Shown: positions 8,965-17,703, counted from the first letter of the stretch. The stretch: DNA of 64,000 bases from Methanoculleus frigidifontis (GCF_030464345.1 NZ_VCYH01000003.1:186001-250000); one strand, 5' to 3'. A program made the numbers and translations. The notes: generated from the letters alone by a model not told the origin.

Positions 8965-9369
8965 GTGAACGTCGACCTGAACCCAATTGGGTACGTTTCT
9001 TCGCCATACAAGAACAAAAGGGATGCCCCGCGGCAGGGCCGGCTGACCGACACCAAAGCGGAGATTCTCATCGACGAGCAGTATATCCCCGCTCTCTTCA
9101 GGATCGAGGAGAAGGAACACCTCTTCGTGCTCTGCTGGTTCGACCGGTCCGACAGGACCGTGCTCCGTGCGACACCCCCGCACAACCCGGTGGAGCACGG
9201 CGTGTTTGCAACCCGCTCCCCGAACCGGCCGAATCCGATCAGCCTGTCGCTCGTCGATGTCATCGATATCCAGGGTGGAAGAATACGGGTCCGGGGGCTG
9301 GATGCCCTCGACGGGACGCCGGTTCTTGATATCAAACCCTACTCGCCGGAGATCGACTGCCCGGAGTGA
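8965..9369 (+). CDS. trmO: TrmO / TsaA-like SAM-dependent tRNA (t6A) N6-methyltransferase
   Basis: A 134-residue single-domain protein of the UPF0066 (YaeB/TsaA/VirR) family, which methylates N6-threonylcarbamoyladenosine at position 37 of tRNA using SAM. Diagnostic segments are NPIGYVSSPYKNK near the N-terminus, the DAPRQG motif, and HGVFATRSPNRPNPISLS in the centre. A GTG start at 8965 is chosen because GGGAGGGG lies seven bases upstream. Bacterial TrmO carries an extra C-terminal domain that is absent here, as is normal for archaea. It is a single gene transcribed away from the exporter operon. Confidence 0.88.
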   Translation: MNVDLNPIGYVSSPYKNKRDAPRQGRLTDTKAEILIDEQYIPALFRIEEKEHLFVLCWFDRSDRTVLRATPPHNPVEHGVFATRSPNRPNPISLSLVDVIDIQGGRIRVRGLDALDGTPVLDIKPYSPEIDCPE

Positions 9370-9523
9370 CGGGATACGGCCGGAGACCCGGCCACCTGCG
9401 TGCCGGGATGGCAGTGCACCATTTTTCCGGGATTTCCTGTCCCGATGCGGTTTGTTGTTTCAAGGGTTTCCGCTGTCCCGGAGCGCCGGAATAAGAAATG
9501 AACGGGTCTTCATTTCAACCCGA

Positions 9524-9785
9524 TCAGGTGAGGATGGTAAGGGATACGGCAAGGACGAGAACTCCGACGGCAAAGATGAGGTTCTGCCGGATGATCCGGA
9601 GGGCTTTGCGCGAGATGCCGATGAGATGCGGGAGTTTGAGGAGCTCGTCGGATAAGAGCACCACATCGGCGGTTTCAATGGCGACGTCCGTGCCGGCATG
9701 GCCCATCGCCACTCCGACATCAGCGGCCGCAAGTGCCGGGCCGTCCGTTCACCCCGTCGCCGACAACAGCCACCCGGTGAGCACC
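9524..9785 (-). pseudogene. Remnant of a P1B-type heavy-metal ATPase (C-terminal hinge and helix)
   Basis: On the minus strand the sequence first reads VAVVGDGVN in one frame and then continues ALAAADVGVAMGHAGTDVAIETA (split here across a one-base shift), ADVVLLSDELLKLPHLIGIS and a hydrophobic helix, ending TILT-stop at 9524. This matches the hinge motif GDGVNDxPAL and the following region of Zn/Cd/Co-transporting P1B ATPases. An extra G near 9760 breaks the frame. The N-terminal 500 or more residues and the last transmembrane helix are missing. It is a decaying fragment next to other metal-related genes. Confidence 0.82.
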
Positions 9786-10111
9786 ACCGGGAGCGGCAGG
9801 ACGGTTTCCCGTTTGCGCGGTGACACCTGCATAGTTCACACACCGCTCTCATTCGGGGTTGTGGAAGTGTCCGGCAGGATGGCCGGGCCTGTCCCGTACC
9901 GATATGTCAGGTGTATTGCTGCCAACCTATCATGTCTTATCAGCACAAGATTAATTAATATTTATTATTACTTATCAAGAGCCTTGTGTTACCTAAGCCA
10001 TATCGTCCTGCAGATTCGATGTTTCATCAACATGCGTTGCCAATCCGAGAATGAGAACCGGACAAAAAAATTCGCCGGGTGTCGGTTTTTCAGATCGATG
10101 CCCGGCAGGTA
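9786..10111. other. Gene-free region with an AT-rich core
   Basis: The stretch between the dead metal ATPase and the CcdA-like gene contains no plausible gene. Positions about 9940-9985 are strikingly AT-rich (TTAATTAATATTTATTATT) compared with the surrounding GC-rich sequence and look like a promoter or a relic promoter, but no intact start codon with a matching frame follows in either direction. Confidence 0.4.
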
Positions 10112-11308
10112 TCACAGGACACCAAACAGCATCGCTCCTCCGAGACCCAACATGACACCCCCCATAGCGAAACGCACCCTCCTACTGGTCTCGACTCTCC
10201 ATGCGTCGACACGGCCGGGCGAAACTCCGTAGTATACGGCGAGCAGGATGATCGCAAGGGGAAGCACGAAGATGAGGTTGTACAGGACGAGGTAGAGAAG
10301 TCCGTCTGCGAACGTCATCCTGCTGCTGAGCAGGCTGAGGATTGCAAGGTAGATCCCCCCGGTGCACGGGAGTTCGACGACGCTGACGAGGCCGCCGAGT
10401 ACGACGGCTGAAGGGATCGAGGCCCGCCGGACATACCGGTCGATCCCGGCTTTCATCGATTCCGGGATGGAAAAGCTGAATCCATCGTATTTCCGGAGTG
10501 CCTCCCCGATCTGTATTAGACCCGCGACAACCGCGATGAGCCCGGCAAGAACGAACACAGTTTCTGAGATCCCGGATGCCTGGACGATTGTGAAAAAACC
10601 GATCCCCGAGAGGAGATACACGACAAACACTGTCCCGATATAGGCGACGCCGACCTGCAGTAGTCTCTTGCGGTCGGCAAGCGAGGTGAGATATGCAAGG
10701 AGGACGGCAAGAACGGCAACGGCGCATGGGTTGATGCTGTCGACCGCTGCTGCGACCAGAACCGAGGGCAGGGTGATCTCTGCTCCCCGGGACGAAGCGA
10801 CACCCGGAGGAGTTATATCGCTTCCGCAGGCTGCCTCGCCGGGTTTCGGAGCGTTCCCGGCAAAATGCATGAGAGACTGTCGGATGTCGGACTGGCTCAA
10901 GCTCGTACCTGTTGCGGGTGCAACATATGGTTTAAGACCGGCTCTGATCTCCTCCTCCCCTATCATGGCCGTCGTGCCGATGATGAGGAGAGGTATGGTT
11001 TCGGACTCGATGCCATAGCGATCGATGAAATCCCAGAACAGTTCGCGGTTTGTTGTGTTGAAGTAGACTTCGCGGTACTCGATGTGAATCTGCGGGTGCT
11101 CTTCGGCCAGTTCTTCGACGAGAGGTTTGACCCGTAGACAGTGCGAACACGCTGCACCGTAGAAAAAGTCTGCGTCTATTGCTGTGTCCCCGGCGTTCGG
11201 CACCGGCATGACCCTGTCGACGATCGCCGGAGTGCTGCCGGCGTCTGCGGAAGAGGAAAGAGATAATGCCAGAAGGAGGATCAGGACGAATGACCGCAAC
11301 CCGCTCAC
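10112..11308 (-). CDS. Thioredoxin-like domain fused to a CcdA/DsbD-type membrane protein
   Basis: A 398-residue protein. Residues 1-25 form a signal or anchor segment. A thioredoxin-like domain follows with the redox motif CSHC (FYGAACSHCLRVKP), predicted to lie outside the membrane. From about residue 180 a six-helix CcdA-like domain carries the two buried cysteines in DSINPCAVAVL and VELPCTGGIYL, which pass electrons across the membrane. It probably delivers reducing power to thiols outside the cytoplasm, perhaps for maturation of metal-binding or secreted proteins. The start is a GTG at 11308 without an obvious ribosome binding site. It lies downstream of the CooC-like gene on the same strand. 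Confidence 0.85.
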   Translation of the reverse strand: MSGLRSFVLILLLALSLSSSADAGSTPAIVDRVMPVPNAGDTAIDADFFYGAACSHCLRVKPLVEELAEEHPQIHIEYREVYFNTTNRELFWDFIDRYGIESETIPLLIIGTTAMIGEEEIRAGLKPYVAPATGTSLSQSDIRQSLMHFAGNAPKPGEAACGSDITPPGVASSRGAEITLPSVLVAAAVDSINPCAVAVLAVLLAYLTSLADRKRLLQVGVAYIGTVFVVYLLSGIGFFTIVQASGISETVFVLAGLIAVVAGLIQIGEALRKYDGFSFSIPESMKAGIDRYVRRASIPSAVVLGGLVSVVELPCTGGIYLAILSLLSSRMTFADGLLYLVLYNLIFVLPLAIILLAVYYGVSPGRVDAWRVETSRRVRFAMGGVMLGLGGAMLFGVL

Positions 11309-11435
11309 CGTGTCGTGGCTTATTCAAAGCAGGTGACCGGCAGCGGGGTGTTCGCCCGGGAACCGGCAACCTGCGGCCTTTGCATGCGGCGAAACCGGCC
11401 GGCGGCCGGGGATCTGATGCCCCGGCATGGTTTTC

Positions 11436-12200
11436 TTATTCGGCGTGTTCATCCAGCGCCTCGATCAGCGTTTTAACGGCCGGGTGCCCGTCCGTCAAAG
11501 CCTGCCCGCCGAGACCTGCTTCAAGGATGCCGGGTTCCTGCGGAATTTCGCAGATTATCCGGGACGGATCCGCAATTCCTTCGCGCATACGGGCAGCCAT
11601 AGCCGTATCAGCCTTGTTCAGCACGTAGTAGAGCGGGACGCCGATATTCCCTGCCATCTCCGCAATCTTTTCCGCGAGCCGTAGCGACTCAAACGAGGGG
11701 TCGAGCACCATGAGAATCACGTCGCCCTCCTGGTCGATCCCGCGGCCGAAGTGCTCGATCCCCGCTTCGGTGTCTGCAATGACGACATCATCGTCACCGA
11801 GGCGAAGACTGCCGAGAAACTGCCTGGCGAGTATTCCCATCGGGCACGCACACCCTTCTCCCGCATCGTGGATCTTGCCGATCGCGGCGAGCCGAACGCC
11901 GTGGTCTTCGGCGACGTAGTCCTTCGGAAGGCCGTCAAGCGTCCATGCCTCCTCTATCAGGTTGACGGATGCAAAATCAGGCATCGCTGCCATGATCTTC
12001 GCTCCCATGGCCTTCTTGCCCCCGAAGTAGTCCATCAGGTCGGGCGGTGCGTTCGTCCCGAGCAGGCGGTGCAGTCCGAGATTTGACTCGTCGGTATCGA
12101 CGACCAGCACGGGGCGGTTTCTCCGTGCATACTCACGTGCGAGCAGGGCGGTGAGCGTGCTCTTCCCGCTGCCTCCTTTTCCACAAATAGCGATCTTCAT
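11436..12200 (-). CDS. CooC-like MinD-family ATPase (metal-insertion accessory protein)
   Basis: A 254-residue SIMIBI ATPase with the deviant Walker A motif GKGGSGKST (residues 7-15), switch DTDESNLGLHRLLG and VIADTEAGIEHF. It has a CxC pair in GEGCACPMG, equivalent to the CxC that binds nickel or zinc at the dimer interface in CooC, the factor that helps load nickel into carbon monoxide dehydrogenase. GGAAGTGA lies eight bases before the ATG. No CODH genes are visible here; instead it follows a binding protein of a metal-type ABC importer, suggesting a link between uptake and insertion. Assignment to CooC rather than a general ParA relative rests on the CxC and overall pattern. Confidence 0.82.
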   Translation of the reverse strand: MKIAICGKGGSGKSTLTALLAREYARRNRPVLVVDTDESNLGLHRLLGTNAPPDLMDYFGGKKAMGAKIMAAMPDFASVNLIEEAWTLDGLPKDYVAEDHGVRLAAIGKIHDAGEGCACPMGILARQFLGSLRLGDDDVVIADTEAGIEHFGRGIDQEGDVILMVLDPSFESLRLAEKIAEMAGNIGVPLYYVLNKADTAMAARMREGIADPSRIICEIPQEPGILEAGLGGQALTDGHPAVKTLIEALDEHAE

Positions 12201-12267
12201 GTCGTTTTCACTTCCGTTCTGTTGTCTGGTTTTCGGTGTTTTGCTTGCGTTTTTTGGGGTTATGGGG

Positions 12268-13488
12268 TCAGATGATCTCCAGATACTCCAGCATCAGCGC
12301 GTCGACCACCTGATCCGTCGTGTTTTCATCGGTGCCGTAGAGCTCGACGATGTACTCCCGGATCCAGAGTTTTAGGTCGACATCTGAAAATCGGTCGGGA
12401 TAGACTGCCTTTGCCATGATCATCAGGTTGATCGGGAACTCGAGCCGTTCGGATTTGCAGGGTGTGGCCGCAAGCGAGTAGACCTCGCCCTCTTTGAGCG
12501 CTCGAAGGTCCTGGATTGCGCCGTACTGTTCGTCTTCGTAGAGCTGCCGCGGGGGATGGTACCCGCTCCAGGTGCAGAGGATGATCACGTCCGGGTCCAG
12601 AGCGAGCAACTGCTCTGCTGAGATCATATTCATGCCCGATTCGGTATATGCGCTCCGGACAGCGACGATATCCTCCATCATCGCCATCTCCGGGGTCCCG
12701 GAGCCGAATGCATAGCCCGAACCTCCTTTATCCTTTGCCCACGTCGGAGCTCCGAAGTAGAGTACGCGTTTCTGTTCTTCCTGCGGAATATCCTTCGTGC
12801 GGCTGCGGATAAACTCAACCCGCGAGTTGATCGTCTCCACGATCTGTTTCGCTTCGGCCTCCTTCCCGAATACCTCGCCGAGCACCAGAACCTCCTCGTA
12901 CATCGTGTCCACGCGGGGATTTTCATAGCAGGCGGGATACTTCAGGACGACTGCCGGAATCCCTGCAGACTCGATCTGCGTGAGGAACATCTCCGTGTTC
13001 TCCTGCTGATCGCCGAGATCGCGGAGGATGAGGAGATCGGGGTTTAAACCGGCAATAGTCTCCACGTTCGGAGGGCCGTAGGGGCCTCCGAATCCGCCGA
13101 CATTGGGCAGGTCGTCCAATCCGGGATTGAGGACTTTCCCTATCCAGGTGCTCACCGTGTAGTCTGTGCCGTTCCAGACGTACTCCCCTTCCTTTAGCGG
13201 TTTTTGATAAATACTCCCGCCCACGATGCTGTCTTCGACTCCGAAGATGTACATTGTGGTGTCGATGAGCGACCGGGAGATCGCTACAACCCGCTGCGGG
13301 TCTTCGGGAACCGTCACCTCGACGCCTCGCATGTCGGTTACCGTCCTCCAGCCGTTCCCGTCGCTCGTCTCCGTTTCATATACTCCCCCATCGGTGGTGG
13401 GGGCTGCCGCCGCGAAGAGGACGGCTGCGGCAAGTGCGATACAAATGCACGCCGCAATAACGATGATTACAATGTTCTGTGGTTTCAT
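12268..13488 (-). CDS. Fe3+/cobalamin-type ABC substrate-binding protein (paralogue 1)
   Basis: A periplasmic binding protein of the FecB/BtuF type (about 406 residues). An N-terminal hydrophobic segment anchors it, but unlike paralogue 2 no lipobox cysteine is seen. The core RTVTDMRGVEVTVPEDPQRVVAIS begins the ligand-binding fold and EQLLALDPDVIILCT is the second-lobe signature. The ATG at 13488 is chosen because AGGTGA overlapping the previous stop lies nine bases upstream; an in-frame GTG at 13497 has no site. It is more divergent than paralogues 2 and 3. The ligand is unknown. Confidence 0.87.
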   Translation of the reverse strand: MKPQNIVIIVIAACICIALAAAVLFAAAAPTTDGGVYETETSDGNGWRTVTDMRGVEVTVPEDPQRVVAISRSLIDTTMYIFGVEDSIVGGSIYQKPLKEGEYVWNGTDYTVSTWIGKVLNPGLDDLPNVGGFGGPYGPPNVETIAGLNPDLLILRDLGDQQENTEMFLTQIESAGIPAVVLKYPACYENPRVDTMYEEVLVLGEVFGKEAEAKQIVETINSRVEFIRSRTKDIPQEEQKRVLYFGAPTWAKDKGGSGYAFGSGTPEMAMMEDIVAVRSAYTESGMNMISAEQLLALDPDVIILCTWSGYHPPRQLYEDEQYGAIQDLRALKEGEVYSLAATPCKSERLEFPINLMIMAKAVYPDRFSDVDLKLWIREYIVELYGTDENTTDQVVDALMLEYLEII

Positions 13489-13497
13489 GTATCCCAC

Positions 13498-14754
13498 TCA
13501 CCTTGACCTCGGGCTTGTGTCGACGCACCAGTCCATCCACTGCGCCGATCTGAGAGCCTTTGCAGTGTCGTCGTCCACACCGTAGACGTTCTTGTAGAAG
13601 TCCAGCAGCCATTCCCCAAGATCGATGTCGGCAAACCGCTCCGGGTACGCCGCCTTGGCGATTACCATCACGTCGATCGGATACTCGAGGCGTTTGTCGC
13701 TGTTGCAGGGTGTCCAGGGAAGGGCATGGACACGGTGATCCTTTACCGCAGAGAGTTCTGCGACGTTCTGGTAGTAGGGTGCCGAGTAGAGCTCTTCAGG
13801 TGGGTGGTAGCCCCATGCAGTACAGAGCACGATGACGTCGGGGTCGAGTGCCAGAATCTGTTCCGTGCTGATGAGCTGGAATGTGCCTGACTCTGATCGG
13901 AAGGCGTTCTTCGCGTGCACGATATCCTCAATCATGTACGACTCGGTCGTTCTCAGACCGTGAGCGGTGCCTGCCGCTCCTTCTGCCCGGTGCTTGGGTG
14001 AGAGGCCGAAGACGAGTATGCTTGGGCGTTCGGATTCGGGTATGTCCAGAGTTCGTTCCTCCACCAGATTGACCTGCGATTCAAGGTAGTCGGAGAGCCG
14101 CTTCGCTTCGCGTTCTTTCCCGAAAACTTCGCCGAGAATGGCGATCTCATCCGATATGATCTCCAGTTCCGAATAGGCGTAACAGTTCGGGCTGTAGAGT
14201 ACGATAAGGGGAATGCCGAGCGATTCAATGGTCTGAATCGTCTTTTGCGTTTTTTCATCGTCTTTGCTCATGAGACTGCCGCTTCCGACCCGGAGAATGA
14301 CAACGTCGGGTTCGAGAGAGGCGACGGTCTCGTAGTTCATCGCTCCACCCCACTCCGCGACAAGTGGCAGGCTCATGATCCGGGGATTCAGGTAGGTGAC
14401 CGGGTTCATCCCGCCTCTGTATTCGTAGGTTCCTCCGTCGACGGTCGGATAGGTATAGTTATAGTTTTTCTGGATGCATTTCGATCCGACGCCGACGATC
14501 GTCTCCTGCTCTCCGAATACGGTCATGACGCTTTCGATGAGGCCGTCGGAGACGGCGACGACGCGCTCGATCTTTACAGGCACCTGCACCGCAATCCCGC
14601 GGGAGTCGATGACCGTCCGGTAGCCGTTTTCGGCAGTATTCTGGCCCGATGTGTCTGCGGACTGTTCCGCCCCGACGCATCCCGAACAGAGAACGAGCAG
14701 AAACGCCAGAAGCAGGGCGATACTTGCCTGGCCATAGATATCACTCACTCGCAT
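13498..14754 (-). CDS. Fe3+/cobalamin-type ABC substrate-binding lipoprotein (paralogue 2)
   Basis: About 418 residues with a signal peptide ending in the lipobox VLCSGC. Conserved FecB/BtuF motifs include RTVIDSRGIAVQVPVKIERVV and EQILALDPDVIVLCTAWGYH. It closely resembles the third paralogue at 17704-18933 (shared NGMNPV, YYQN and a C-terminal QW-x-DW). GGGAGGTGA precedes the ATG at 14754, and the gene overlaps the end of the methyltransferase gene by 10 bp. It is part of the same minus-strand operon as the permease and ATPase. Confidence 0.9.
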   Translation of the reverse strand: MRVSDIYGQASIALLLAFLLVLCSGCVGAEQSADTSGQNTAENGYRTVIDSRGIAVQVPVKIERVVAVSDGLIESVMTVFGEQETIVGVGSKCIQKNYNYTYPTVDGGTYEYRGGMNPVTYLNPRIMSLPLVAEWGGAMNYETVASLEPDVVILRVGSGSLMSKDDEKTQKTIQTIESLGIPLIVLYSPNCYAYSELEIISDEIAILGEVFGKEREAKRLSDYLESQVNLVEERTLDIPESERPSILVFGLSPKHRAEGAAGTAHGLRTTESYMIEDIVHAKNAFRSESGTFQLISTEQILALDPDVIVLCTAWGYHPPEELYSAPYYQNVAELSAVKDHRVHALPWTPCNSDKRLEYPIDVMVIAKAAYPERFADIDLGEWLLDFYKNVYGVDDDTAKALRSAQWMDWCVDTSPRSR

Positions 14755-15590
14755 CCGTTCACCTCCCACCAGAGTTTCACCCGCGTTGCCATCCCGGAGA
14801 GCAGGAGGTCGCCGCCGTTCTGTGAGAGCGCCCCGGCGAGGTAGTTTCTGAGCACCATCTCCTGCTCGGGTGTCGAAACCGCATACTGCTCCTTGAATTC
14901 GGCGACCGCCGCTTCGAGGTTCGGGAACCTGCGGACGTGTTCCATCCGTGTGGTCTCGACGTTCGGGCAGATCCCTATCGAATAGAGGACGTTGAAGAGA
15001 ACATCAGCCTTCGGCCCCCGCCGGTATTCCCTCCCGTGGAGGTGCGACCAGAGGTCGACCATCCCCTGCTCCCAGTTCGTCGTACCGGCAAACCAGAAGA
15101 GGTAGACCCATCGTGAGGATGCTTCGCACATCGCCTCGATCGCCGCCCTGATATCCGGCATCCCGAGTGAATACGACGCGACGACGATGTCGTACGGGCC
15201 TTCGAGATCGGCGGAGGGATCGATCTCCTCCCAGCGTTTCCGCACGATAGAGAGGTTCGATACGCCCTCTTCCGCAGCATATTCACCCATCACCTCGGTC
15301 ATGCCCGCCGCCGGTTCGACCGCGGTGACGTGGGCGGCGACGCCCGCGAGCGGCACCGCCAGGGTTCCCGGCCCGGCACCGATGTCGAGTACCCGTGATT
15401 CGGGCCCGATCGGCAGCCCCTCAATGACGTGACGGATTCTGTCGGGATTTTCACGCGATTGATTCAGAAAACCGCGTGCTTTCTCCCGTGATTCCCAGAT
15501 TGAAGCACATCCGCCGCAGCCGCGGCAGTGTATGTTCTCATCGTACTGTTCCTTCCAGACAGTGTTCCAGTCGATTTCGCTGTATGCCAT
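14745..15590 (-). CDS. Class I SAM-dependent methyltransferase with N-terminal CxxCxxC motif
   Basis: A 281-residue protein inside the FecCD-type transporter operon. The SAM-binding motif is VLDIGAGPGTLAVPLAGVAA followed by acidic VEP. An unusual cysteine triplet, CRGCGGC, occurs at residues 22-28, before the SAM fold, and could bind a metal or an iron-sulfur cluster. The C-terminal half and the final W-x-VNG resemble the methyltransferase at 1805-2674 in the other importer operon. The recurring association suggests a role in modifying a metal-binding ligand or its protein partner. The substrate is unknown. Confidence 0.83.
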   Translation of the reverse strand: MAYSEIDWNTVWKEQYDENIHCRGCGGCASIWESREKARGFLNQSRENPDRIRHVIEGLPIGPESRVLDIGAGPGTLAVPLAGVAAHVTAVEPAAGMTEVMGEYAAEEGVSNLSIVRKRWEEIDPSADLEGPYDIVVASYSLGMPDIRAAIEAMCEASSRWVYLFWFAGTTNWEQGMVDLWSHLHGREYRRGPKADVLFNVLYSIGICPNVETTRMEHVRRFPNLEAAVAEFKEQYAVSTPEQEMVLRNYLAGALSQNGGDLLLSGMATRVKLWWEVNGCE

Positions 15591-15617
15591 TGGTATTCTC
15601 CAATAATTACGACAATT

Positions 15618-16469
15618 TTACGATTCTGCATCTACGTCGGCTCTCATCCTTCCGGTAACGTTCTCGCCTACCGGTATCAGGATCTCCTGGGCTCCGCACC
15701 GCTCTGCAACACAGCGCGGCATTACCATCTGCACCCCTTTCAGCGTTCGAACAGCGCACGCATCCCGGTAGATCATCTCGAGGACACCTTCTGATATCAC
15801 GTCCTTCGGCTCGCCCTCGGCCACGATGGCTCCCTCTCCCACCACCACGACCCGGTCGCAGAACCAGGCAACGTGGTTCGGATCGTGGCTGCAGGCGAGG
15901 AGGGTCTTGCCGTCTTCGGCGACGTCACGCATGATCCGCCAGATCCGCATCTGATTCTGGAAATCGAGTGCGCTCGTCGGCTCGTCCAGGAAGAGTATCG
16001 GCGTATCCTGCGCAATGGCGCGAGCCATCAGAACCATCTGGCGCTGGCCGCCCGAGAGCTGGTTGTAGGGGCGGTCGGCGAATTCGGTGATATCGAGCGC
16101 GGCGAGTGCGTCCATCGCGATCTCCTTGTCGCGCCTTTTCACGCCGAAGAACCCCCCGAGGTGCGGCGTCCTGCCCATGAGAACGACCTCCCGCACGAGG
16201 TAGGGGAAGGGGGGTTTGTGCTCCTGCGGCACGTAGGCGATGAACCGTGCGAGCTGTTCGATCGAGTGCGCCGAGATGTCCTCGCCGCATATCCGCACCG
16301 TGCCTTTTTCGGCCCGCAGGAAGCGCAGGCAGCACTTGAACAGCGTTGTTTTTCCCGACCCGTTCGGACCGAAGAGACCACAGAGTTCACCTTCTCCCAC
16401 CGAGAAGGAAACTCCCGAAAGAACGGGGAAATCCCCGTATTTGAAATGGATATCCTGAACATGCAGCAT
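15618..16469 (-). CDS. FecE/FepC/BtuD-type ABC transporter ATP-binding protein
   Basis: An ATPase of about 283 residues with Walker A GPNGSGKTT, signature LSGGQRQM, Walker B ILFLDEPTSALD and the switch histidine in LACSHDPNHV. The N-terminus MLHVQDIHFKYG is typical of FepC proteins. I choose the ATG at 16469 since GGTGAG lies five bases upstream; a GTG at 16478 overlapping the permease stop is also possible. It energises the permease encoded immediately upstream. It probably imports an iron-, nickel- or cobalt-containing chelate. Confidence 0.93.
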   Translation of the reverse strand: MLHVQDIHFKYGDFPVLSGVSFSVGEGELCGLFGPNGSGKTTLFKCCLRFLRAEKGTVRICGEDISAHSIEQLARFIAYVPQEHKPPFPYLVREVVLMGRTPHLGGFFGVKRRDKEIAMDALAALDITEFADRPYNQLSGGQRQMVLMARAIAQDTPILFLDEPTSALDFQNQMRIWRIMRDVAEDGKTLLACSHDPNHVAWFCDRVVVVGEGAIVAEGEPKDVISEGVLEMIYRDACAVRTLKGVQMVMPRCVAERCGAQEILIPVGENVTGRMRADVDAES

Positions 16470-16474
16470 GGCAC

Positions 16475-17554
16475 TCACCCGAAGATCACTCTGCCCTTAT
16501 GGCGGAGCAGGTAGCAGAGGTAAGGAGCTCCGAGAATGGAAGTCAGAATTCCGACCGGGATCTCGGCCGTCGTCAGTGTCCGGGCGAGCGTATCGCAGAC
16601 GATCAGGTAGCACCCACCCATCATCAGCGACGCCGGGATCACGAACCTGTTGTCCGGCCCGAGGATCATCCTCGCTGCGTGAGGCATCATGAGCCCGACC
16701 CACGCAATGATCCCGACAAGCGAGACAGCGAATGCGGTGATGGCTGTTGCGAACGCAATGACGACAAATTTGTATTTTTCGGGATTCACCCCGAGCGTCC
16801 GGGCTTCCTCGTCGCCCATAGAGAGAATGTTGAGTTTCCACCCGAGCCCCCAGAGGACAGCAAAGCTCACGATGACCGCGGGAGTGAGGAGGAGGACATC
16901 GTTCCAGGTCGCGTAGTAGAATCCGCCCATCAGCCAGAAGACGATCTCTCGCAGTGCCGTGTCGTTTGCGATATATTTGAGGAGTGAGACAAGGGCGGCA
17001 AAGATCGATCCGATGATAACGCCGGCGAGGATGAGGGTGATGATGGGTGTCTCGCCCCGGACACGGGCGAGAATGTAGGCGAGCGTGACGGCAAGTGCGC
17101 CGAAGATGAACGCAGAGATCTGGATCGAGAAGAATACTGCGGGAAAAACGATCCCGAGTGCTGCACCGAAGGCTGCTCCCGACGAAACGCCGAGGATGTA
17201 GGGCTCGACAAGCGGGTTTCTGAAGACGCCCTGAAAGACGGCGCCCGCAATGGCAAGCGCCCCGCCGACCGAGATGGCAAGGATGATCCGCGGTACGCGG
17301 ATATCCCAGATGATTGTGTTGTGGAGTTTCGGCAGAGCGGCTACGTCGCCGAACGTAAGATGGACGAGAATCGTCCGGTAGACATCGGTGATCGTAATGT
17401 CGTACGCCCCCATGACGACGGCGATACAGGCCGTTACAAGGAGAAGGGCGGCAAGAGCAGCGAGAATGGCGATCTTCCTCCCCTCGCCGAATCCTTCGAC
17501 GGGATCATAACCGAGATTGATAAGGATCTGTTTGAAGCCTGTTGATTCTGTCAC
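16475..17554 (-). CDS. FecCD/BtuC-type ABC transporter permease
   Basis: A 359-residue membrane protein with about ten hydrophobic helices and the FecCD hallmarks RVPRIILAISVGGALAIAG, FRNPLVEPYILGVSSGAAFG and VGLMMPHAARMILG. A GTG start is preceded by GGGAGGA. It is the first gene of the minus-strand cluster (permease, ATPase, methyltransferase, binding proteins 2 and 1, CooC-like). A single permease gene must presumably form the homodimer served by all three binding proteins. Confidence 0.93.
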   Translation of the reverse strand: MTESTGFKQILINLGYDPVEGFGEGRKIAILAALAALLLVTACIAVVMGAYDITITDVYRTILVHLTFGDVAALPKLHNTIIWDIRVPRIILAISVGGALAIAGAVFQGVFRNPLVEPYILGVSSGAAFGAALGIVFPAVFFSIQISAFIFGALAVTLAYILARVRGETPIITLILAGVIIGSIFAALVSLLKYIANDTALREIVFWLMGGFYYATWNDVLLLTPAVIVSFAVLWGLGWKLNILSMGDEEARTLGVNPEKYKFVVIAFATAITAFAVSLVGIIAWVGLMMPHAARMILGPDNRFVIPASLMMGGCYLIVCDTLARTLTTAEIPVGILTSILGAPYLCYLLRHKGRVIFG

Positions 17555-17595
17555 GCGGAGTCCTCCCGCCTGTTTCGTGCGGATGTGTCTATGTG

Positions 17596-17626
17596 TGTAG
17601 CAATTTTATTTAAAATTGTAGCAATT
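17596..17626. promoter_or_regulatory. Candidate operator: 18-bp palindrome within direct repeats in the divergent transporter promoter
   Basis: CAATTTTA-TT-TAAAATTG at 17601-17618 is a perfect palindrome. The 10-mer TGTAGCAATT occurs at 17596-17605 and again at 17617-17626, exactly 21 bp or two helical turns apart. On the minus strand the palindrome contains a TTTTAAATA-like TATA box about 50-60 nt before the permease GTG, so a bound regulator would block it. This arrangement fits a metal-responsive repressor site shared by the divergent importer genes. Confidence 0.55.
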
Positions 17627-17673
17627 GATGTGATTAAATTTATTCGAGGTCTCTAATAGTGCAAATCTATCTG

Positions 17674-17683
17674 AATTAAATAC
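17674..17683 (+). promoter_or_regulatory. TATA-like box of binding-protein paralogue 3
   Basis: AATTAAATAC is centred about 26 nt before the second ATG (17704) of the downstream gene. No ribosome binding site is present, suggesting a leaderless transcript starting at or near that ATG. Confidence 0.5.
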
Positions 17684-17703
17684 TACTTGTTCGACATATG
17701 ATT

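Noticed and set aside
12201-12267. T-rich stretch as a promoter of the CooC-like gene
   Set aside because: It lies downstream of that gene's start on the other side and is better explained as untranslated spacer; a GGAAGTGA ribosome site shows operon-type translation.
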